The position numbers were made by a program, and so were the translations under genes. Shown here piece after piece: positions 13,391 through 22,062 of a DNA stretch of 22,681 bases. The first letter of the stretch is position 1, and the number at the start of each line of letters is the position of its first letter. The DNA lies in contig JBEVMR010000073.1 of assembly GCA_040508545.1 (NCBI GenBank), forward strand, positions 1 to 22,681. Direction: 5' to 3'. The notes below the pieces were generated by a model. The model made no database searches. It had not been told where the DNA came from and saw only the letters and a program-made list of their open reading frames with translations. Source of the stretch: VRUE01 sp040508545. GTDB taxonomy: Bacteria > Actinomycetota > Thermoleophilia > Solirubrobacterales > 70-9.

Positions 13391-14692
13391 ATGGGTAATT
13401 CACGCCTACGAGACCCCTTGCGACGACGGCCATTCCGGCGCCTGGCGATCTCCTACGCGGTCAACGAGATGGGCGACTGGCTCGGAATCGTCGCTCTCTC
13501 GGTCCTCGTCTTCGAACTCACCGACAGCGCCCTGGCGACCACCCTGCTCTTCCTGGGAACCGGCTTTCTGCCGGCCCTGCTGACGCCGTTCTTCGTCGCC
13601 CGCCTGGAGCGGCCGCCGCCGCGCTTCGTGCTGCCGGCGATCTACGCCGTGGAGGCGGCCGCCTTCGGCGTCCTGGCGCTGCTCGCCGGAAACTTCTCCC
13701 TGCCCGCGATAGTCGCCGTCTCGGCCCTCGACGGCGCCCTCGCCCTGACCGGCAAGACCCTGACTCGCGCGACGACCGCGACGATGCTCGAGCCGCACGG
13801 CGAGCTGCGAGCAGGCAATGCAGTGCTCAACGTCGCCTTCACCGGCGGCGCTGCGGTCGGCCCGGCGCTGGCCGGCGTCATCGTCGCGGCCTTCGGCGTG
13901 CAATCGGCGCTGCTGTTCAACGCAGTGTCCTTCTACCTGATCGCCTGCATCGTCCTGACGGCGAGACCGCTGCCCCACGCGGAGCCGGAGGAGGGGACCC
14001 TGCGCGAGCAGGTGCGAGCCGGCCTCAGCTACATCCGCCGTAACCCGACGCTGAGGCGCCTGATCGCCGCGGAGTCGGGCGCCCTGATCTTCTTCTCAGC
14101 CGTGGTGCCGATCGTGGTCGTCTACGCCAAGGAGTCACTGGGGGTGGGCGACGTCGGCTACGGGCTGCTGTTCGGCGCCTGGGGCGTCGGCATGATCCTG
14201 GGCAGCATCGTCTTCGCCACGATGCGGCGCGCCCCGCTGCCGCACCTGCTCTTCTTCAGCACCCTGGCGATCGGCGCCGGCTACCTCGGTCAAGCCGCGG
14301 CGCAGAGCCTGGCGGTCGCCTGCGCGGCGGCAGTCGTCGGCGGCACCGGCAACGGGATCCAGTGGGTGGCGCTGGTCAGCGCCGTGCAGGAGCTGACCTC
14401 GCCCGGAATGCAGGCGCGGGTGCTCGGCACGCTCGAATCGTGCGCCTCGGCGACGCCCGGTATCGGCTTCCTGATCGGCGGCCTGAGCGCATCCCAGTGG
14501 AGCCCGCGTGCCGCCTTCGTGATCGCCGGGACGGGCGTGATCGTCATCACCCTGGCCTCGGCCCTGGTCCTGGGCAGGAATTGGCCATTGGAACAGGGAA
14601 AAGAACGTCCAGGGACCGTTGACGCCGCCGACGAGATTATGGTGGAGTTAATTCCCGCAGAGGCCCTGCCCAGTCCTGAACGGAGGTCGTGA
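13391..14692 (+). CDS. MFS transporter (EntS-like exporter family)
   Basis: A 433-residue membrane transporter with about 12 hydrophobic helices. It starts with the MFS_3-type opening FRRLAISYAVNEMGDWLGIVALSVLVFELT, common to EntS-like and macrolide exporters, and NAVLNVAFTGGAAVGPALAGVIVA matches the family's helix 4-5 segment. A cytoplasmic loop (LREQVRAGLSYIRRNPTLRRL) separates the two halves, as usual. It probably exports a small molecule by proton exchange; the substrate is unknown. The ATG at 13391 has no strong ribosome site. The stop at 14690-14692 lies two bases before the binding-protein start at 14695, and that gene's GGAGG is inside this one's last codons, so MFS and ABC importer genes are translationally linked, an uncommon pairing. 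Confidence 0.88.
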   Translation: MGNSRLRDPLRRRPFRRLAISYAVNEMGDWLGIVALSVLVFELTDSALATTLLFLGTGFLPALLTPFFVARLERPPPRFVLPAIYAVEAAAFGVLALLAGNFSLPAIVAVSALDGALALTGKTLTRATTATMLEPHGELRAGNAVLNVAFTGGAAVGPALAGVIVAAFGVQSALLFNAVSFYLIACIVLTARPLPHAEPEEGTLREQVRAGLSYIRRNPTLRRLIAAESGALIFFSAVVPIVVVYAKESLGVGDVGYGLLFGAWGVGMILGSIVFATMRRAPLPHLLFFSTLAIGAGYLGQAAAQSLAVACAAAVVGGTGNGIQWVALVSAVQELTSPGMQARVLGTLESCASATPGIGFLIGGLSASQWSPRAAFVIAGTGVIVITLASALVLGRNWPLEQGKERPGTVDAADEIMVELIPAEALPSPERRS

Positions 14693-14694
14693 AC

Positions 14695-16323
14695 GTGAGG
14701 AAGCTGCATGCTGCGCTGGCTGTGCTCGGACTGGTGTCGGTCGCACTGGTCCTCTCGTCCTGCGGCAGCAGCTCGAGCGGGAAGGAGGGCGGCACGCTGA
14801 CCGGCAGCTACGCCTCATTCCCCGACTACCTCGACCCGGCCCTCTCCTACAGCCAGGAAGGCTGGCTGGCGATGTACAACACCTACCTGCCACTGCTGAC
14901 CTACAAGCACGCCGACGGCGCCGAGGGCGCCGAGGTGGTGCCGGCGCTCGCCGAGAGCCTGCCCGAGATCAGCGCCGACAGGAAGACCTACAAGCTGACG
15001 CTGCGCAAGGGCCTCGAGTACTCCGACGGCACCCCGGTCAAGGCCTCCGACTTCGCCAGCACGGTCGAACGCGTCTTCAAGATCAGCTCGCCGGGCTCGC
15101 CCTTCTACGAAGGCATCGTCGGCGCCGAAGAGTTCGCCAAAACCAGGACCGGCGGCATCCCGGGGATCAAGACCGACGACAAGACCGGCGAGATCACGAT
15201 CGAGCTGACCAGCCCACGCGGCACCTTCACCAACGAGCTGGCGATGCTCTTCGTCGCCCTCGTCCCCCCCAATACGCCGGCGAAAAACATGACCACCGAC
15301 CCGATCCCGGCGACCGGCCCGTACGAGATCGTCGAGTCCGAGCCGGGCCGCGGTTGGTCCTATGAGCGCAACCCCCAGTGGGCGAAGGCCAACGGTGAGG
15401 CGATGCCCGACCTGCCCGACGGCCACGTCGACAAGATCGAGATCTCGATCGTGCGCAATGGGGCCACCCAGGTCAACGAAATCGAACGCGACAAGACGGA
15501 CTGGATGCAGACGATCGTGCCCGCCGACCTCTTCAACAAAGTCAAGGACAAATACGAGGACACCCAATTCCGGGTCGAGCACCCGATCAACCTCTACTTC
15601 TTCTGGATGAACACCCAGCAACCGCCCTTCGACGACCTTGAGGTGCGCCAGGCCGTCAACTACGCGCTCGACACCGCGGCGCTGGAACGGATCTACGCCG
15701 GGTCGCTCTCCGCCGCCCACCAGATCCTGCCCGAGGGCGTGCCGGGCCACGAAGCGTTCGACCTCTACCCCCACGACATGGCCAAGGCCAAGGCGATGCT
15801 CGAGGAAGCCAGCCCCTCTGACCGCGAAATCACGGTCTGGACCAACAACGAAAGCCCCAGCGACGACGCGGGGGCCTACTTCAGCGACGTGCTCGGCAAA
15901 CTCGGCTTCAAGGCGAAGCTGAAAGTGATCAACGGGGACAACTACTACACGGTCATCGGCAACGCCGAAACGCCGGACCTGGACACCGGCTTCACCGCGT
16001 GGATCCCCGACTACCCCAACCCCAACGGCTTCTTCCAGCCCCTGCTCTCAGGCGAAAGCATCGCCCCGATCTACAACAGCAACTTCGCGAAAATGGATGA
16101 CCCGAAGCTGAACGCGAAGGTCGCCAAGCTCAGCGAAGAACAGCTCGGGGCCGAGCAGGAAGACGAGTACAGGGCGCTCGACCGCGAATACATGGAAAAG
16201 GCTCCCTGGGCGCCCTTCGGCACCAATACCCTCTCGACCTTCGTCTCCAGCGAAATCGACCTCGACGAGGTGATCTTCAACCCGACCATGGGCCAGGACC
16301 TGACCAGCTTCCAGTTCAAGTAA
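14695..16323 (+). CDS. ABC transporter substrate-binding lipoprotein (SBP_bac_5, peptide type)
   Basis: A 542-residue lipoprotein that captures a peptide or similar solute for the importer encoded next. The signal sequence ends in the lipobox LSSC with the lipidated C23, followed by a Ser/Gly linker. The mature part has the family pattern: GGTLTGSYASFPDYLDPA, LRKGLEYSDGTPVKASDFASTVERV, and later DLEVRQAVNYALDTAALERIYAG. The length is typical of DppA/OppA. The GTG at 14695 is preferred because GGAGG lies eight bases upstream; a GTG at 14689 overlaps the MFS stop but leaves only two bases. The permease start follows directly after the stop. The ligand cannot be told: peptides, nickel chelates and opines all use this family. 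Confidence 0.92.
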   Translation: MRKLHAALAVLGLVSVALVLSSCGSSSSGKEGGTLTGSYASFPDYLDPALSYSQEGWLAMYNTYLPLLTYKHADGAEGAEVVPALAESLPEISADRKTYKLTLRKGLEYSDGTPVKASDFASTVERVFKISSPGSPFYEGIVGAEEFAKTRTGGIPGIKTDDKTGEITIELTSPRGTFTNELAMLFVALVPPNTPAKNMTTDPIPATGPYEIVESEPGRGWSYERNPQWAKANGEAMPDLPDGHVDKIEISIVRNGATQVNEIERDKTDWMQTIVPADLFNKVKDKYEDTQFRVEHPINLYFFWMNTQQPPFDDLEVRQAVNYALDTAALERIYAGSLSAAHQILPEGVPGHEAFDLYPHDMAKAKAMLEEASPSDREITVWTNNESPSDDAGAYFSDVLGKLGFKAKLKVINGDNYYTVIGNAETPDLDTGFTAWIPDYPNPNGFFQPLLSGESIAPIYNSNFAKMDDPKLNAKVAKLSEEQLGAEQEDEYRALDREYMEKAPWAPFGTNTLSTFVSSEIDLDEVIFNPTMGQDLTSFQFK

Positions 16324-17337
16324 GTGGAGGGCCGCAGTCCCTGGTATCTGGCCTACCGGCGGCTGCGGCGCAACCGGGTCGCCCTCGCCTTCGGCGCCCT
16401 CTTCGTCGCGATCGTCGTCTTCGTCCTCGCCGCGCCGCTGTGGACGGACCACGTCGCGCACACCGGCCCGAACGCAACCCACACGACCGAGAAGGTCGAG
16501 GTCGACGGCGAGGCGCGCGAAATCGTCAACCTCGAAGGCAAGCCGATCGAGCCGCTCTTCCTCGCCGCCGGGGGCGAGTTCTTCCTCGGCGCCGACGGCC
16601 GGCTCGGCCGCGACGAGATGGTGCGACTGATGTACGGCGGCAGGGTCTCGATCTTCGTCGGCATCGCCGCGACCCTGATCGCCACGCTGCTGGCGACGGT
16701 CCTCGGGCTCATCGCCGGGTACTACCGCGGCTGGCCTGACGCGGTGATCTCACGCACGCTGGACACGATCTGGGCGTTTCCGGTGACCCTGCTGGCGATC
16801 GCGCTCGGCCTATCGCTGGCGGTCGGCGGCCTGCAGATCGGCCCGCTCGATCTCTCCGGCAGCTCGCTCTGGATTCCGATCCTGATCATCGCCTTCGTCT
16901 ACACCCCGTACATGGCGCGGCCGATCCGCGGCGCGGTGCTCTCGCTGCGCGAGCGGGAGTTCGTCGAGGCGGCGGTCTCGCAGGGCGCCGGGCCGCTGCG
17001 GGTGATGTTCAGCGAGCTGCTGCCGAACCTCCTCTCGACCCTGATCGTCTTCTTCACCCTCGGCGTCGCCAACAGCATGCTGCTCGAGTCGACCCTCTCC
17101 TTCCTCGGCGTCGGGGTGCAGGCGCCGAACACCTCCTGGGGGACGATGATCGGCGACGGCTTCGAGCTGATCAGCACGGCGCCGCTTCTGACCGTGATCC
17201 CCGGCACGATGATCCTGCTGACGGTGCTCGCGATCAACGTCATCGGCGACGGCCTTCGCGACGCGCTCGATCCAAAGTCGAAGCTGCGGCTCGAGGCGCA
17301 CGCGGGCATCCCGGAGCCAGATGGGACGGCGGTCTAG
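16324..17337 (+). CDS. Peptide-type ABC transporter permease, DppC/OppC class
   Basis: A 337-residue inner-membrane permease. The N-terminus has an OppC_N-like helix (RRLRRNRVALAFGALFVAIVVFVLAAPLW), followed by an outer loop of about 80 residues ending in FLGADGRLGRDEMVRLMYGGRVS, the class hallmark. The transport core carries the EAA loop EAAVSQGAGPLRVMFSELLPN, which contacts the ATPase, and ESTLSFLGVGVQAPNTSWG near the end. The GTG start at 16324 comes immediately after the TAA of the binding-protein gene, with no gap. Here the C-class permease comes before the B-class one, the reverse of the usual Dpp/Opp order. Confidence 0.9.
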   Translation: MEGRSPWYLAYRRLRRNRVALAFGALFVAIVVFVLAAPLWTDHVAHTGPNATHTTEKVEVDGEAREIVNLEGKPIEPLFLAAGGEFFLGADGRLGRDEMVRLMYGGRVSIFVGIAATLIATLLATVLGLIAGYYRGWPDAVISRTLDTIWAFPVTLLAIALGLSLAVGGLQIGPLDLSGSSLWIPILIIAFVYTPYMARPIRGAVLSLREREFVEAAVSQGAGPLRVMFSELLPNLLSTLIVFFTLGVANSMLLESTLSFLGVGVQAPNTSWGTMIGDGFELISTAPLLTVIPGTMILLTVLAINVIGDGLRDALDPKSKLRLEAHAGIPEPDGTAV

Positions 17338-18294
17338 ATGGCCCGTTTCGTCGTCAGGCGCCTCGCCGGCATGGTCGCCGTCCTCTTCGCCGTCTCGGTG
17401 ATCGTCTTCCTGATCTTCAACGTGATCCCCAACTCCAACCCGGCGCGGAGCATGGCGGGGAAAAACGCGTCGCCGGCGCTAGTCGACAGCATCACCGAGG
17501 AATGGGGCTTCGACGACCCCCTGCCGCAGCAGTACCTGACGATGATGGGGAAGATCTTCAGCGGCGACGTGATCTCCTACGAAGGGCGGGAAAACGTCGT
17601 CGAACGGATCACCGAAGGGATCCCGGCAACCTTCTCGCTCTGCATCGGCGCCGCGGTGATCTGGATGTTCTTCGGCATCCTCTTCGGCTACCTCTCGGCC
17701 GTGCGGGCCGGCGGCCTGCTCGACCGAACGCTGACGATCGTCGCCGTAACCGGCATCTCGATGCCGGTCTTCTGGCTGGCGGCGATCTTCCTCAACTACC
17801 TCACCTACAAGATCGAGCTCTTCCCCTCGGGCACCTATGTCCCCCTGAGCGAAGACCCGTTCGAGTGGGCGAACCATCTCTTCCTCCCCTGGGTGACCCT
17901 GGCGATCGTCTACATCGGCCTCTACAGCAGGGTGCTGCGCTCGAACATGCTCGACGCGATGGACGAAGACTACGTGCGCACGGCGCGGGCCAAGGGGCTC
18001 GGCGAGCGACAGGTGATGACCCGCCACGTCCTGCGCAACTCGCTGGTCCCGATCGTCACCCTCTTCGGGCTCGACTTCGGCGCCCTCCTGGGCGGCGCGA
18101 TCCTCGTCGAAGCGGTCTTCAGCCTCGATGGCATCGGCCTCTACACCTATGACTCGCTGCTCAACCAGGACCTGCCGCCGGTGATGACGGTCGTCATCTT
18201 CGGCGCTTTCTTCGTCGTCCTTTTCAACACCCTGGTCGACATCGCCTACGCCTACCTCGACCCGCGGGTGAAATTGGGGGCGTCGGCGAAGTGA
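17338..18294 (+). CDS. Peptide-type ABC transporter permease, DppB/OppB class
   Basis: A 318-residue permease with six predicted helices. It begins MARFVVRRLAGMVAVLFAVSVIVFLIFNVIP, the usual first helix of DppB-class proteins, followed by the outer segment with NPARSMAGKNASPALVDSITEEWGFDDPLPQQYL. The EAA loop is VRTARAKGLGERQVMTRHVLRNSLVP, and GGAILVEAVFSLDGIGLYTYDSL is conserved in the class. The ATG follows the previous gene's TAG with no gap, and its own TGA overlaps the ATPase start by four bases (GTGA). With the preceding permease it forms the membrane channel of the importer. Confidence 0.9.
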   Translation: MARFVVRRLAGMVAVLFAVSVIVFLIFNVIPNSNPARSMAGKNASPALVDSITEEWGFDDPLPQQYLTMMGKIFSGDVISYEGRENVVERITEGIPATFSLCIGAAVIWMFFGILFGYLSAVRAGGLLDRTLTIVAVTGISMPVFWLAAIFLNYLTYKIELFPSGTYVPLSEDPFEWANHLFLPWVTLAIVYIGLYSRVLRSNMLDAMDEDYVRTARAKGLGERQVMTRHVLRNSLVPIVTLFGLDFGALLGGAILVEAVFSLDGIGLYTYDSLLNQDLPPVMTVVIFGAFFVVLFNTLVDIAYAYLDPRVKLGASAK

Positions 18295-19946
18295 GCGAGG
18301 CGCTGCTGAGCGTGGAGGGGTTGCGCGTCCGCTTCGCCACCGAAGGAGGTGAGGTCGAGGCGGTCGGCGGCGTCTCTTTCGAGCTCACCCCCGGCGAGGT
18401 GCTGGCGATCGTCGGCGAGTCGGGCTCGGGAAAGAGCGTCACCGCGCAGGCGATCCTCGGGCTCACGGGCTCGCGCAACGCGCGCGTCGACGGCTCGGCG
18501 CGATTCGGCGGGCAGCAGCTGATCGGCGCCAGCGAAGCTGAGCTGCGTGAGGTGCGGGGCGCGGAGATCGCGATCGTCTTCCAGGACCCGATGACGTCGC
18601 TGAACCCGGTCTACCGCGTCGGGGCGCAGATCGTCGAGGCGATCCGGGCCCACCGGCCGCAGATGAGCAAGGTGGAGGCGCGCAAGCTCGCCGTCGAGCT
18701 GCTCGACTCGGTCGGCATCCCGGATCCAGATCGGCGGGTCGATGCCTACCCGCACGAATTCTCGGGCGGGATGCGGCAGCGGGCGATGATCGCGATGGCG
18801 CTCTCGGCGGAGCCGCGGGTGCTGATCGCCGACGAGCCGACGACCGCGCTCGACGTGACCGTGCAGGCGCAGATCCTCGAGCTGCTGCGGCGCCTGCACG
18901 GCGAACGCAGCCTGGCGACGATCCTGATCACCCACGACCTCGGCGTCGTCGCCGAGGTCGCCGACCGGGTCCTGGTCATGCACGAGGGCAGGATCGTCGA
19001 GCGCGGCGGGCTCGACGAGATCTTCTACTCGCCGAAGGAGCCCTACACGCGCAAGCTGCTCGATGCCGTCGTCCGACTCGACCAGGCCGCACCCCTGCGC
19101 CCCAGTCGGGAGCAAGCGCCCCTGCTCGAAGTCACCGACCTGGTCAAGCACTTCCCGGTCAAGCGAGGCCTGCTGGTCGAGCGCGAGGTCGATCGGGTGC
19201 GGGCGGTGGACGGCGTCAGCTTCAGCGTCGCCAAGGGCGAGACTCTCGGCCTCGTCGGCGAGTCGGGCAGCGGCAAGTCGACCTTGTCGCGGACCGTGCT
19301 GCAGCTGATCGATCCAACCTCTGGCTCGGTCCGCTTCGAGGGGCGCGAGATCGCCGGCCTCTCGCACCGCGAGATGCGCCCGCTGCGAGCCGAGATGCAG
19401 ATGGTCTTCCAGGACCCCTTCGCCTCGCTCAATCCGCGCAAGCGGATCGGTCAGATCGTCGGCGAGCCGCTGCGCCTGCAGGGCGGCGCCTCGGGGGCCG
19501 AGCTGCGCAGCCAGGTTCAGGAGCTGCTCGAGCGGGTCGGCCTCTCCCCCACCCACTACCAGCGCTACCCGCACGAGTTCTCCGGCGGGCAGCGGCAGCG
19601 GATCGGCATCGCCTGCGCCCTGGCCCTGCGACCGAAGCTGGTCGTCGCCGACGAGCCAGTCTCGGCTCTCGATGTCTCGATCCAGGCCCAGATCCTCGAC
19701 CTGCTCGCCGATCTGCAGGACGATTTCGGCCTCACCTACATCTTCATCGCCCACGACATCGGCGTCGTCCGCCACGTCTCCGACCGGATCGCGGTCATGC
19801 ACGAGGGCAAGATCGTCGAGCAGGGCCCGGCCGACCAGGTATGCGAGCAGCCGACCGCCCCTTACACGAAGCAGCTTCTCGCCGCGGTTCCGGTTCCCGA
19901 TCCGCGCGAGAGTCGCTCCCGGCGCCAGAGCGCCCCCCAAGCGTAG
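18291..19946 (+). CDS. Fused double ATPase of a peptide ABC importer (DppD-DppF type)
   Basis: A 551-residue protein with two complete ABC ATPase domains in one chain, powering the importer. Domain 1 has Walker A at 42-49 (GESGSGKS), signature FSGGMRQRAMIAM and Walker B VLIADEPTTALD. Domain 2 has Walker A at about 323-330, signature FSGGQRQRIGIA and Walker B LVVADEPVSALD. Each ends in the oligopeptide-transporter tail (EPYTRKLLDAV and APYTKQLLAAVPVP). In E. coli these are two proteins, DppD and DppF; single-chain forms are well known in actinobacteria and rhizobia. The GTG at 18291 overlaps the permease stop by four bases. It is the last gene of the operon, 33 bases before the DNA ligase gene. 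Confidence 0.93.
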   Translation: MSEALLSVEGLRVRFATEGGEVEAVGGVSFELTPGEVLAIVGESGSGKSVTAQAILGLTGSRNARVDGSARFGGQQLIGASEAELREVRGAEIAIVFQDPMTSLNPVYRVGAQIVEAIRAHRPQMSKVEARKLAVELLDSVGIPDPDRRVDAYPHEFSGGMRQRAMIAMALSAEPRVLIADEPTTALDVTVQAQILELLRRLHGERSLATILITHDLGVVAEVADRVLVMHEGRIVERGGLDEIFYSPKEPYTRKLLDAVVRLDQAAPLRPSREQAPLLEVTDLVKHFPVKRGLLVEREVDRVRAVDGVSFSVAKGETLGLVGESGSGKSTLSRTVLQLIDPTSGSVRFEGREIAGLSHREMRPLRAEMQMVFQDPFASLNPRKRIGQIVGEPLRLQGGASGAELRSQVQELLERVGLSPTHYQRYPHEFSGGQRQRIGIACALALRPKLVVADEPVSALDVSIQAQILDLLADLQDDFGLTYIFIAHDIGVVRHVSDRIAVMHEGKIVEQGPADQVCEQPTAPYTKQLLAAVPVPDPRESRSRRQSAPQA

Positions 19947-19979
19947 GCACGACTCGCGCCCACACGGCAGACTGTCGGT

Positions 19980-20930
19980 GTGGCGCTGCCGCTCAAACCG
20001 CCGATCAAGCCGCAGCTGGCGCTGACCCGCAAACAGCTTCCCGAAGGCGAGGAGTGGGCCTACGAGCAGAAGCTCGACGGCTTCCGCGCGATCGTCTTCG
20101 TCGACGGTGACGGCGCATACATCCAGTCGCGCGGCGGCAAAGACCTCACCCGCTACTTCCCCGAGCTGAGCTTCGCCCCGGGCCGCTATGTGCTCGACGG
20201 CGAGCTGGTCATCCGCGACGCGGACGGCAACCTCGAATTCGACGCGCTGCAGGAACGCATCCACCCTGCTGCCTCGCGGATCGCGCTGCTCTCGCAGGAG
20301 ATCCCGGCCGACTACGTGGCCTTCGATCTGCTCGCAGAGGGGGACGAGGCGCTGCTGGAGACGCCGTTTGGGGAGCGCCGGGCCCGGCTCGACACGCTGG
20401 CGGGGCGGCTTAGCGTCGAGACGAGCAAGCTGAGCCCCGACCCCGAGCAGGCCGAGCAGTGGCTGCGCAAGACCGAGGGCACGATGGCCAAGCAGCTCGA
20501 CGCGGTCTACCTGCCGGGCAAGCGCAAAGGCATGGCCAAGGTGAAGCGCGAGCGCGAGATCGACTGCGTCGTCATGGGTTGGCGACCGGGCAAAGAGGAG
20601 GGCACGGTCGGCTCCCTGATCCTCGGTCTCTATGACGGCAACGACCTCCGCTCAGTAGGCCATATCTCCGGCTTCAGCATGTCTGCGAAACGGGCGATGC
20701 GCGAGATGCTGGCGCCTCTGGAGACGGGCGACCAGGGAACGGCTGAGCCCAGTCGCTGGACCGGCGGACGCGATTTGGAGTGGGTGGCGTTGAGACCGGA
20801 GCTCGTGATCGAAGTCGGCTATGACCACGCAGCGACCGGGCGCATTCGCCACGGCGCACGCTTTCGTCGCTTTCGCGACGACAAAAGCCCCCGCGAGTGC
20901 ACGTTCGATCTGCTGGACGAAGGTTCCTAG
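19980..20930 (+). CDS. ATP-dependent DNA ligase (LigC-like)
   Basis: A 316-residue stand-alone ATP-dependent DNA ligase that seals nicks through an enzyme-AMP intermediate. Motif I is EQKLDGFRA with nucleophile K31. Motif III is DGELVI, motif IIIa DYVAFDLL, motif IV EGTMAKQLDAVY, and motif V KVKRERE. An OB-fold domain follows (GSLILGLYDGNDLRSVGHISGF, then RPELVIEVGYD). It lacks LigD's polymerase and nuclease domains and Lig1's N-terminal domain, so it resembles mycobacterial LigC, linked to backup repair. The GTG at 19980 has no clear ribosome site. Its TAG overlaps the stop of the convergent radical SAM gene. It may be partly read from the ABC operon. Confidence 0.9.
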   Translation: MALPLKPPIKPQLALTRKQLPEGEEWAYEQKLDGFRAIVFVDGDGAYIQSRGGKDLTRYFPELSFAPGRYVLDGELVIRDADGNLEFDALQERIHPAASRIALLSQEIPADYVAFDLLAEGDEALLETPFGERRARLDTLAGRLSVETSKLSPDPEQAEQWLRKTEGTMAKQLDAVYLPGKRKGMAKVKREREIDCVVMGWRPGKEEGTVGSLILGLYDGNDLRSVGHISGFSMSAKRAMREMLAPLETGDQGTAEPSRWTGGRDLEWVALRPELVIEVGYDHAATGRIRHGARFRRFRDDKSPRECTFDLLDEGS

Positions 20931-21973
20931 AACAGAGGCACCTGGCCGGCGGGTCCTGTCGGCGCAGGGGACCCACCTCCCCTTCCGGTAGCTAAAGCTT
21001 CCTCAGGGGAGGTCCCCCCTACGCCGCCACCCGCCGGACGACGCCGACTGCTCTTCCCCCAACCGCGGACCGCACGGGTGGCGCGCTTGCGTTGCTCGGG
21101 CGGCATGTTGGCGCGCCCTCTTGCGTATAGCTGCTCGTAGCGAGGCAACAAGTCGGGGCGTTTGGCTTCTAACCAGGCAAAGAAGACGTCCTTTACCTCG
21201 TCGCGGAGGTGGAGAGCTACGCCGCCCAGGAAGGTCGCGTCAGCTTCTTTGGCCCGGTCGATGATTGGTTGGACCTGGTCGGGGTGGTCGTTGATGCCGG
21301 GCATCAGGGGGGCTATGAGGACCCCTGAGCCGATGCCGCGTTTGCGCAGCTCCGCCACGGCGTCGAGGCGAGCTGAGGGGCTTGGGGTGTGGGGCTCGGT
21401 TGCTCGCCACGCGTCCTCGTCGAGGGTTGGCACGGAGAGGTTGACCGAGACCGGCAGGTGCTTTGCCATCTGCTCGTAGAGGTCGATATCGCGCAGCAGC
21501 AGCGGCGACTTGGTCAGCACCGAGACCGGCGTTTCGGCCTCCTCGAGCGACGCCAGGATCTCCGGCATGAAGCGGTAGCGGCTCTCGACCCACTGGTAGG
21601 GGTCGGTGTTGGTCCCGAGGGCGACCAGCTCGCGCTTCCAGCTCGGCCGCGCCAGCTCAGCCCGCAGCAGCTCGGGCACGTTGACCTTGACCACGATCTC
21701 GCGCTCGAAGTCCCGCCCGGCGTTGAAGTCCAAGAAGGTATGAGTTCTCCGGGCGAAGCAGTACGAACAGGCATGACTGCATCCCCTGAACGCATTGACC
21801 GTCCAACTGAATCCGTAACGCCCACCGGGCACGTGGTTCAGCGCCGATCGCGCCCGCACCTCGTGGAAGTTGATTCCCATTGCCTCCGGCGCGTCGAAGG
21901 TGCGGACCACCGTGCCATCGCCAACTCCAGGCAACCGCATGTCGTTCTCGACTCGCTGCTCGTCCCAGCGCAT
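20927..21973 (-). CDS. Rv2578c-family radical SAM protein, SOS-box controlled
   Basis: A 348-residue radical SAM protein of the Rv2578c/SPL-like family. The iron-sulfur motif is RGCSHACSYCFAR with C65, C69 and C72 (C-x3-C-x2-C); SALNHVPGGRYGFSWTVNAF before it and ALGTNTDPYQWVESRY after it are family features. The C-terminal 60 residues are Arg/Gly/Pro-rich and flexible, ending in QVPLF (344-348), which resembles the bacterial sliding-clamp-binding pentapeptide. The ATG at 21973, giving MRW, is preferred; the frame stays open upstream without support. A perfect SOS box ends one base before the ATG. No Shine-Dalgarno is present, fitting a leaderless transcript. The reaction is unknown; a DNA-repair role is my inference from the operator, tail and SPL relation. 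Confidence 0.9.
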   Translation of the reverse strand: MRWDEQRVENDMRLPGVGDGTVVRTFDAPEAMGINFHEVRARSALNHVPGGRYGFSWTVNAFRGCSHACSYCFARRTHTFLDFNAGRDFEREIVVKVNVPELLRAELARPSWKRELVALGTNTDPYQWVESRYRFMPEILASLEEAETPVSVLTKSPLLLRDIDLYEQMAKHLPVSVNLSVPTLDEDAWRATEPHTPSPSARLDAVAELRKRGIGSGVLIAPLMPGINDHPDQVQPIIDRAKEADATFLGGVALHLRDEVKDVFFAWLEAKRPDLLPRYEQLYARGRANMPPEQRKRATRAVRGWGKSSRRRPAGGGVGGTSPEEALATGRGGGSPAPTGPAGQVPLF

Positions 21974-21974
21974 A

Positions 21975-21988
21975 CGAACGTATGTTCG
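21975..21988 (-). promoter_or_regulatory. LexA operator (SOS box)
   Basis: CGAACATACGTTCG on the minus strand is a 14-base match to the actinobacterial/Bacillus-type LexA consensus CGAAC-RNRY-GTTCG with no mismatch. It ends one base before the radical SAM ATG at 21973. If transcription is leaderless, the box covers the -10 region, ideal for repression. Confidence 0.8.
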
Positions 21989-22011
21989 CAAACGACCCCG
22001 ACGGCGCAACG

Positions 22012-22048
22012 GAGGCATTTGGGGGCGCCTACCTGCCCCAAATGCCTC
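22012..22048 (-). terminator. Strong hairpin after the SnoaL-like gene
   Basis: A perfect 13-base inverted repeat (GAGGCATTTGGGG at 22012-22024 and its complement at 22036-22048) with an 11-base loop lies 14 bases past the stop at 22063. No T-run follows. It probably ends transcription of the SnoaL-like gene and keeps the SOS-controlled gene independent. Confidence 0.65.
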
Positions 22049-22062
22049 ATCAGGCTTGGCGG

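Noticed and set aside
12984..13433. 149-residue minus-strand open frame
   Set aside because: Codon use is atypical, it runs through the terminator and repeats, and it overlaps the MFS start; no family signature.
18252..20264. 670-residue minus-strand frame opposite the ATPase gene
   Set aside because: It is the antisense shadow of the fused ABC ATPase, whose motifs are all intact on the plus strand.
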